Below the pieces are notes generated by a model, which had not been told where the DNA came from, did no database searches, and was given only the letters and a program-made list of their open reading frames with translations. DNA of 64,000 bases from Thiobacillus sp. UBA3361 (GTDB lineage Bacteria > Pseudomonadota > Gammaproteobacteria > Burkholderiales > Thiobacillaceae): the NCBI GenBank assembly GCA_002360535.1, contig DEQR01000012.1, forward strand, positions 9,932-73,931, read 5' to 3'. The position numbers and the translations under genes were made by a program. Positions 59,077-64,000 of this stretch are shown here, one piece after another; position 1 is the stretch's first letter; the number at the start of each line of letters is the position of its first letter.

Positions 59077-59502
59077 TCAGCCGCCTACCGGCGGGCCATC
59101 GAAAGCTTCTGGAACGCCGGCGATGGGCAACAGCGGCTCCCCGGAACTTTGGACGAACTACTCCTCGACCCGCGCTTCCCGCACGGGGTGAGGCACCTGC
59201 GGCGCGTCTATCCCGATCCGATGACCGGCCGTGCGGAGTGGGGCCTGGTGAAGGACCAGGCGGGGGGGATCACCGGTGTCCACAGCCTGTCGGAAACCAG
59301 GCCGCTGAAGACCGCCAATTTCCCCGCCGCCTACCAGACATTCACAGACCAACGGAGCGTCCGGGATTGGGTACTCGCTTCGTCAGTGAAGAAAACACGA
59401 CAGCCGGCAAGGCGACCGATCCGCCGGGCATACGGCATCCAATTGGCAGTGACCGGACCGGCGGCTCCGCGCTGCCCGCCCAACCCACGGAAACCTCGCT
59501 GA
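59077..59502 (+). pseudogene. Remnant of a type II/IV pseudopilin-like protein
   Basis: Residues AYRRAIESFWNAGDGQQRLP, LDELLLDPRFPHGVRHLRRV, YPDPMTGRAEWGLV, GVHSLSETRPLKTANFPAAY and QTFTDQRSVRDWVL match the C-terminal body of a pseudopilin often annotated as a GspG/type II secretion protein. The N-terminal prepilin signal and the hydrophobic helix are missing; upstream residues in the frame are unrelated. After RDWVL the frame runs into Arg/Pro-rich sequence. It is therefore a decayed fragment. It may have come with the mobile region. Confidence 0.7.
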
Positions 59503-59693
59503 ACTCCCGCCAATAAGTCTGTAATGGCCGGGATGCCCCGGCAGTGACGCATCATCGTCATGCCCGACAACCCCGCCCGTGGCTTGGGATGAGGAACTTG
59601 TTCATCCAATCCACTCCCTGAGGAATACTGGACCAAGCCGGAGGTGCAGAAGGACTTCAAGTTCCTGGCGGCGGGGTGCTGAATCGCACCTTG

Positions 59694-59825
59694 TCATTTG
59701 CCCTTGACGATCAGCGGGATGGCGTCCCCAGCGTGTTTTCGGGTCAACTTGGCGGCCTTTTTTTCCTTTGGCGATAACAAGGACTGTTTCTTCACTTCCT
59801 TGTTGGATTTCTGTGACTTGGACAT
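59694..59825 (-). CDS. Very small lysine-rich protein (43 residues)
   Basis: ATG 59825 is preceded by AGGAG at a good distance. The product (MSKSQKSNKEVKKQSLL..., ending AIPLIVKGK) is basic, with a Lys/Ala helix and a conserved-looking end. I recall similar tiny proteins in other betaproteobacteria, but have no function for them. The coding sequence is only 132 bp. Confidence 0.55.
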   Translation of the reverse strand: MSKSQKSNKEVKKQSLLSPKEKKAAKLTRKHAGDAIPLIVKGK

Positions 59826-60042
59826 GGTGTGCTCCTGGTTGGGCTGAAGGGGGGTGCAAGGCGAGACGACAGATATAACGGCGGGCGGTTACCCGACCGA
59901 TCCGTTCCGCCTGACCGTTCGGCTGACAGCCCAGTGTTGGCGTATGCGTTGTCAGAAAGAGGCTGTACCCAGTGCGTCGGAAACCCACGCTGAACCGGTT
60001 GGTGCAACACCCTCGTCAGTGCTTGGATCTGGCCCGGAATGC

Positions 60043-60459
60043 TCAGTACTGGTCAGCCGTCCACTCATCTAGCTGAATGCAGGCTTCTTGCGTGGGCATG
60101 CTGGCACCTTTACGGAGCAATGGAATGAAGCATAGGTATTCATTGCCCTGGCCATCCGACAGGTTACGCAGGGGCATGTTCCCCAGTTTTTCGTAGCCGC
60201 GAGCGTCCATCATGATGAACTGGTAGTCCTCCCCCACGCAGACTTCGAGCCTGCCGCCGTTGCCGGCGCCGTACTTGGCCCACCAGGTGTCGGGGTCGGC
60301 GCCATCGTAGAAGGCGGGTGTGCCCTGGCCGTTGCTTTGATGCCAGGCCATGATGGTGGGATCCAGCATCTGGTTCTCCTTGGCTACGTTCTTGGCGATA
60401 AGGCTCGCGGTTTCGAAGCTGTGGTCTTCCCCCTGATACTCGGTATGAACGTTACGCAT
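60043..60459 (-). CDS. Soluble protein, possibly AF1514-like
   Basis: A 138-residue cytoplasmic protein with AAAGGAA upstream of ATG 60459. The N terminus MRNVHTEYQGEDHSFETASL and IAKNVAKENQMLDPTIMAWH recall AF1514-family proteins, but the rest (ADPDTWWAKYGAGNGGRLEV, EDYQFIMMDARGYEKL, NEYLCFIPLLRKG) is longer than the usual family member. A function is not known. It is in the mobile-looking 59-63 kb region and has lower GC than the surrounding core genes. Confidence 0.6.
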   Translation of the reverse strand: MRNVHTEYQGEDHSFETASLIAKNVAKENQMLDPTIMAWHQSNGQGTPAFYDGADPDTWWAKYGAGNGGRLEVCVGEDYQFIMMDARGYEKLGNMPLRNLSDGQGNEYLCFIPLLRKGASMPTQEACIQLDEWTADQY

Positions 60460-60709
60460 GGCATTCCTTTCGGGAATAGGTACTTCTTGACCGGCGCAGG
60501 CAAGATTGCCGCACCGCGCGAACCACTAGTACTCCTTTGCCCGACAAAAGCAATCAAGTAATTTCGATGGCCTTGGACGACGCCCGTCGCGCCATGAAAA
60601 CGCCGCGCTTCCCAATGGGATGCGCGGGATGGCGGTGGCGCGCATCGTCCGTGTATTGTGCGCGGCACGCTCCCCCGCTATCGTCCCCATCCAGCCCACC
60701 ACCGCCGCC

Positions 60710-61114
60710 ATGCGCCCCCGAATCACCATCCCGCCGGAAGCAGTCGAGTTCAGCGCCATCCGCGCCCAGGGGGCCGGCGGGCAGAACGTCAACAAGGTCT
60801 CCAACGCCGTCCACCTGCGTTTTGACATCGCCGCCTCGTCACTGCCGGAAGAACTCCGCGCGCGGCTCCTGAAGCTGGGCGACCAGCGCATCAGCAAGGA
60901 CGGTGCGGTCATCATCAAGGCCCAGAAATTCCGCAGCCTGGAGAAAAACCGCGCCGAGGCCCTGCGCCGGCTGGAGGAACTCATCGCCGGCGTCGCCGAA
61001 CCGCCCAAACCCCGCCGGGCGACCAAGCCCACCAAAGCCTCGGTGGCCCGGCGCATGGAAGACAAAGCCAGACGCGCCTCGGTGAAAGCGCAACGGGGCA
61101 AGGTCCGCGACTAG
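60710..61114 (+). CDS. arfB: Alternative ribosome-rescue factor B (peptidyl-tRNA hydrolase)
   Basis: Releases stalled peptides from ribosomes lacking a stop codon. It has 134 residues from ATG 60710. The release-factor-type GGQ motif lies in AIRAQGAGGQNVNKVSNAVH, followed by LRFDIAASSLPEELRARLL and a basic helical tail (KPRRATKPTKASVARRMEDK) that in ArfB enters the empty mRNA channel. The frame extends upstream to 60620, but those residues do not match the family. Confidence 0.93.
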   Translation: MRPRITIPPEAVEFSAIRAQGAGGQNVNKVSNAVHLRFDIAASSLPEELRARLLKLGDQRISKDGAVIIKAQKFRSLEKNRAEALRRLEELIAGVAEPPKPRRATKPTKASVARRMEDKARRASVKAQRGKVRD

Positions 61115-61162
61115 TGTGAACACGCCCCAACCAGCCAAACAACACCTGACGGGAAGTCCCCC

Positions 61163-61360
61163 ATGACCTATGAAGAACATCTGGACGAAGTCACCACCCT
61201 CATCACAGAGATATACGGCCTCGGCGACCAGGCAGCCATCCAGATGGTGATGCGCGCCCAGGCGGACGACTACTTCAGCGGCCACGACGACGACCCCTCC
61301 ATCTGTACCCTGGAGCGCGCCCATCAGGACGCGCGCGACGTATTCAAGAAGTACCAATAA
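61163..61360 (+). CDS. Small acidic protein of unknown function
   Basis: A 65-residue protein from ATG 61163 with GGGAAG upstream. Sequence features: EEHLDEVTTLITEIYGLGDQ and DDYFSGHDDDPSICTLERAH, predicted as helices with an acidic centre. No family is recognised. It is 48 bp downstream of arfB, in the same direction. Confidence 0.6.
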   Translation: MTYEEHLDEVTTLITEIYGLGDQAAIQMVMRAQADDYFSGHDDDPSICTLERAHQDARDVFKKYQ

Positions 61361-61402
61361 ACCAGCCTCCAATCACGCCCGAGGGCGAGCAAAGGAAACC
61401 AA

Positions 61403-61606
61403 TTGGCCAAGCCAAACTACCAGTTCGAAAAGCGCCAAAGGGACCTGGCGAAGAAACAAAAGCAGGAACAGAAGCGGCGGCAGAAGTTGGCGGGCAAGGC
61501 TGTCGTCGAGGGTGGAGACCCGGGCGGCGGCAAGCACACTGGCGAGTCCACCTCCCAAGACGAATCCCCCGTGGCACCTGACGGAGCCACCACGCCCGAG
61601 GCATGA
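61403..61606 (+). CDS. Small lysine-rich protein of unknown function
   Basis: A 67-residue protein, TTG start at 61403 with AAAGGAAA upstream. The start MAKPNYQFEKRQRDLAKKQK is a charged helix seen in many small betaproteobacterial proteins, followed by EQKRRQKLAGK and a flexible acidic tail. The high Lys/Gln content suggests an RNA- or ribosome-associated peptide, but that is inference. Confidence 0.6.
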   Translation: MAKPNYQFEKRQRDLAKKQKQEQKRRQKLAGKAVVEGGDPGGGKHTGESTSQDESPVAPDGATTPEA

Positions 61607-61783
61607 CGATCCGGGACGCCTGTTTTCAGGCATCCCGGGGCCGCTTGCAAACCCGGTTCCGGTTGCACGCGGCATGGGTTGCGCTCGCCAGTTCCCAGCC
61701 TTGGCTGTCGGGATCGTCCAGCCTGGCCAGGCCGGGCAAAGTCTTCATGCGCGACATGCGCCAGAACATTGAAGGGGCTACAG

Positions 61784-61853
61784 TGGGGTGGGCTTGCCCG
61801 CGCGGCCTTTCACGCGGGTCCCGTGAAAGGCCGGGCTTGATTCGCCCCACGCA
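61784..61853. repeat. Nested inverted repeat upstream of the transglutaminase gene
   Basis: The inner stem GGCCTTTCAC (61804-61813) with GTGAAAGGCC (61823-61832) is perfect. An outer part GTGGGG...CCCCAC and an intermediate CCG/CGG pair extend the cruciform. The element ends a few bases before the ATG at 61868, so an mRNA hairpin would overlap the ribosome binding region. Its outer ends resemble the TGGGGTGGGCTT type of interspersed repeat. Confidence 0.6.
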
Positions 61854-61867
61854 ATGAAAGGCACACC

Positions 61868-62728
61868 ATGCGGCGTCTGAACATCAACCATGTCACCGAG
61901 TACCTCTTCGCCGCGCCAGTTGCATTGCTACCCCATCGGCTGCTGCTACGCCCCCGGGAAAGCCACAACGTCAGGATCGAGTCCTCGACCCTGGAAATCT
62001 TTCCCGGCCATGGCCTGCAATGGAAGCGCGACGTGCTGGACAACTCGATGGCGCTGGTGAGCTTCACCGAGGCCTCGGACCGGTTGCGGATTGCCAGCAA
62101 CGTGGTCATCCAGCATTACGAAGACAACCCGTTCGATTTCCTGGTCGACGACTACGCGGTCAGCCACCCCTTCGCTTATGCCGAGGAGGAACGGGTCGAA
62201 CTCGCCCCCTTCCTGCAGGCCGTGTACCCGGCCGACCGGGAGGCGGTGCGGGGATGGCTGGACGGATCGGGCCTGCCCCGGCCACGGGAGACGTTCACGC
62301 TGCTGGACCAGATGAACCGCCGCATCGCCGGCCAGTTTTATTACCTGATGCGCGAGGAGCCGGGCGTCCAACCCCCCGCGCTGACGTTGTCGCGGAATAG
62401 CGGTTCCTGCCGTGATTTCGCCGCCCTGTACATGGAAGCATGCCGATGCCTGGGACTGGCCAGCCGCTTCGTCAGCGGCTACCTGTTCACCTCGGATTTC
62501 GACACCGGCATGGCTTCGACCCATGCCTGGGCCGAGGTTTACCTGCCCGGCGCGGGCTGGAAGGGGTTCGATCCCACCAGCGGCGAGGTGGCTGGCAACC
62601 GGCATATCGCGACCGCAGTGGCGCGCCATCCGGAAGCCGTGCCGCCGGTGGCCGGCAGCTTCATCGGCCCGGGCGGATGGCAACCGAGGCTGAACGTGAC
62701 AGTGCGAGTCAACACGCTCGCTGCGTAA
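61868..62728 (+). CDS. Transglutaminase-like cysteine protease-fold protein
   Basis: A 286-residue cytoplasmic protein. The Cys-His-Asp triad is clear: Cys in SRNSGSCRDFAALYMEACR, His in ASTHAWAEVYLPGAGW and Asp in WKGFDPTSGEV. The N-terminal beta domain has LNINHVTEYLFAAPVALLPH, which is typical of transglutaminase-like proteins of this class (transglut_N). The family function in bacteria is a peptidase or amidase of unknown substrate. There is no clear ribosome binding site, as the palindrome occupies that region. Confidence 0.9.
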   Translation: MRRLNINHVTEYLFAAPVALLPHRLLLRPRESHNVRIESSTLEIFPGHGLQWKRDVLDNSMALVSFTEASDRLRIASNVVIQHYEDNPFDFLVDDYAVSHPFAYAEEERVELAPFLQAVYPADREAVRGWLDGSGLPRPRETFTLLDQMNRRIAGQFYYLMREEPGVQPPALTLSRNSGSCRDFAALYMEACRCLGLASRFVSGYLFTSDFDTGMASTHAWAEVYLPGAGWKGFDPTSGEVAGNRHIATAVARHPEAVPPVAGSFIGPGGWQPRLNVTVRVNTLAA

Positions 62729-63046
62729 GCGAATGGCATGGCTGAAGAGCAAGAAATCGCCATACCCTCGCGAAGGTCGGCTGGCTGCCGACGTTCTCTT
62801 GCGCGCGTTCAGCGATCGGAGAACGTCGGCACTTGGCGACAACAGCCCAATACGGATGCCACCCGATTGCCGACGTTCGCGCGCACTGTTCAAGATCAAT
62901 CTCCACCGACCGAAGTTGACCCCACCCGGTCCGCCATCACCACAACATCAACATGAGAGGCAGCCACGTGTTGAATAGCGGCCTACCATGGCTTTCTTCC
63001 TACCAGCCACACTCTCGGCGGGTGCGACGCTCCCACCCAAACCAGG
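62729..63046. other. Non-coding stretch with inverted repeats
   Basis: No supported gene. TGCCGACGTTCTC (62786-62798) is answered by its exact complement GAGAACGTCGGCA (62819-62831) with a 20-nt spacer, and TGCCGACGTTC appears again at 62868-62878. These look like integration or regulatory sites of the decayed element rather than a terminator, as no T-run is present. Confidence 0.55.
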
Positions 63047-63649
63047 TTGTTGCGTGAGGGATCGTCACCGAAAGCCGAGACCCGACAGCTGGACGAGGTC
63101 CCGATGATTCGCGTGCCGCCGGAACCCAAGCGGCGCATCCGCTGGATCACCCGGGACGAAGCTGACCGTCTCATTGCTGCGCTGCCTGAGCACCTGGCCG
63201 CGATGGTGAGGTTTTCCCTGAGACAGGCCTCCGACGTGCCAACGTCTCCGGCCTGCTGTGGTCCCAGGTGGACCTCGCCCGGAGGGCGGCATGGATACAC
63301 CCGGACCAGGCGAAATCTCGTAGGGCAATCGCGGTCCCGTTAAGTGCCGCCGCTGTGATCGTCATACGAGAGCAGATCAGCCAGCACCCAACGCATGTGT
63401 TCAACACAAGGGCAAGCGGTCACCCAGCTCAACACCAAGGCCTGGCAGACGACCCTGGCAAAGGAGGGGATCAGCAATTTCCGCTGACATGACCTGCGCC
63501 ACACCTGGGCGAACTGGCATGTGCAAGCGGGGACACCGTTGCATGTGCTTCAGGAGTCGGGCGGTTGGGAAAGCGTGGAGATGGTACGGAAGTACGCACA
63601 CCCGTCCAGCGAACACCTGATCGACTACTGGACCACGTGTCCAGCCTAG
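63047..63649 (+). pseudogene. Broken tyrosine recombinase (phage-type integrase)
   Basis: Three consecutive reading frames give one integrase. MIRVPPEPKRRIRWITRDEA is in the first frame; after a frameshift near 63217 it continues with the equivalent of NVSGLLWSQVDLARRAAWIH and AKSRRAIAVPLSAAAVIVI; after another near 63415 it gives LNTKAWQTTLAKEGISNF. There a TGA at 63485-63487 replaces the Trp before [15 protein letters not shown]. The end with [14 protein letters not shown] (catalytic Tyr) reaches TAG at 63649. The N-terminal arm-binding domain is missing. Two frameshifts plus a nonsense mutation mean it is inactive. It lies next to the right att-like copy, as expected for a tRNA-targeting integrase. 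Confidence 0.88.
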
Positions 63650-63708
63650 GGCTGGTTGCTCGAAGTACGGGGGAATGGTTACGTTTGGGCTACGCGCAGC
63701 AAAGTGAA

Positions 63709-63734
63709 AAGGGCCTGCAATTTTGCAAGCCCTT
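63709..63734 (-). terminator. Native tRNA-Arg terminator
   Basis: AAGGGC (63709-63714) pairs with GCCCTT (63729-63734), and TGCAA with TTGCA inside it, with a 2-nt loop and one mismatch. On the minus strand it starts 8 bp after the tRNA CCA end and is followed by TTCACTTTG. It therefore fits the natural 3' side of the tRNA gene. Confidence 0.7.
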
Positions 63735-63739
63735 GATTT

Positions 63740-63930
63740 ACTTGGCGCGCCCGGCAGGATTCGAACCCACGACCCCCTGGTTCGTAGCCGGACCGGCGTG
63801 GGTTTCCTTGATCTTTACCTACCTTAACGCACCCCTATAAACCCCGTAAAAACAGCGAGTTATGCTATATCTAACGCAACCGGCTTTTACGGACTTTGCC
63901 GTACTTCCTTAGCCCGGCATTAGCCCGGGT
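63740..63930. repeat. att-like direct repeat, right copy (well preserved)
   Basis: It starts at the tRNA 3' end, then continues CCTACCTTAACGCACCCC, AACCCCGTAAAAACAGC and CCGTACTTCCTTAGCCC, the order also seen at 58682-58872. CCGTAAAA and TTTTACGG form an 8-bp inverted pair about 40 bp apart. Because the native terminator is on its left, the integrated element should extend to the right, beyond the window. Confidence 0.75.
63743..63789 (-). tRNA. 3' fragment of tRNA-Arg(ACG)
   Basis: The minus strand reads CTACGAA (anticodon loop, ACG), the 3' half of the anticodon stem, a variable loop, the T arm GGTTCGAATCC and the acceptor end GGGCGCGCCA. Only 47 nt are tRNA-like; beyond 63789 the sequence departs, so the D arm and 5' acceptor strand are missing. 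This is the usual footprint left at one end of an element that integrated at a tRNA 3' end. Confidence 0.85.
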
Positions 63931-63976
63931 AGACAGCACGGCATGTGGAATACGACGTGTTAACGAAAGGGAGATT

Positions 63977-64000
63977 GTGTGTCGGCGCGCGTTTAAAAGT
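63977..64000 (+). CDS. Possible start of a gene cut by the window end
   Basis: GTG 63977 follows AAAGGGAG at four bases and is open to the end (8 codons, MCRRAFKS). It lies where a new element would begin. The evidence is only the ribosome binding site and position. Confidence 0.2.

Noticed and set aside
59628..59684. Short plus-strand peptide EEYWTKPEVQKDFKFLAAGC before a stop
   Set aside because: It looks like the end of some gene, but nothing upstream supports a start or a family, so it is not annotated.
62738..62978. Open frames after the transglutaminase gene
   Set aside because: They run across inverted repeats, lack a ribosome binding site and have no recognisable domain.

Overview
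The window is one contig of GC-rich chromosome. Its gene order and families point to a betaproteobacterium: xseB-ispA-dxs beside folE2, zapD-coaE-pilD-pilC-pilB, ubiC-ubiA, a separate HU gene, and a class I fructose-bisphosphate aldolase. A pyruvate:ferredoxin oxidoreductase, a Wolinella-type fumarate reductase/succinate dehydrogenase (two-haem cytochrome b), Fe-SOD and many stress proteins suggest a facultative or low-oxygen lifestyle, possibly a Thiobacillaceae/Rhodocyclales relative. I cannot resolve the genus from sequence alone.

Layout. 1-4.2 kb: nifJ (cut by the left edge), endonuclease V, a methyltransferase-like protein and a Rap1a-type secreted protein. 4.3-14.1 kb: a giant thioester alpha-2-macroglobulin (A2M) and its usual partner pbpC (PBP1C), with a SEC-C protein and a diguanylate cyclase between them, followed by sodB. 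14.9-18.9 kb: a small coupled three-gene operon of unknown function and a FixLJ-like two-component pair. 19-28.5 kb: fbaB, HU, a DOMON/NamZ pair, a phosphoribosyltransferase with pcm, the NAD salvage pair pncA-pncB, and a Lon-like protease. 28.6-31.8 kb: a stress/dormancy group (small membrane protein, CBS protein, HPF-cold-shock fusion, PEBP, Hsp20, Usp). 32-38.3 kb: polX, a YgjP metallopeptidase and frdCAB, chained by 4-bp ATGA overlaps from frdC to ygjP. 38.3-46 kb: ubiquinone genes, tcdA, zapD, coaE and the type IV pilus core pilDCB. 46.2-49.4 kb: DUF2238, a divergent FolE paralogue, an ICMT-like methyltransferase and two YceI proteins. 49.4-58.6 kb: glucokinase, DoxX, a second diguanylate cyclase, a glutamine amidotransferase, a retropepsin-like protease, folE2, dxs, ispA and xseB.

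58.6-64 kb looks like a worn integration hot spot. Two copies of a tRNA-Arg 3' end, each followed by the same element-end sequence, flank about 5 kb. That stretch holds a pseudopilin remnant, a broken tyrosine integrase, small orphan genes, arfB and a transglutaminase-like gene.

The most unusual observations concern repeats that have entered genes. A palindromic repeat sits in frame inside nifJ, with a sister copy at 52.6 kb. A dyad-rich repeat seems to encode the tail of frdC while keeping the frdC/frdA overlap. A 145-bp tandem array carries extra copies of the folE2 3' end. The FolE paralogue has lost the catalytic His next to the zinc Cys, although a complete FolE2 lies 7 kb away.
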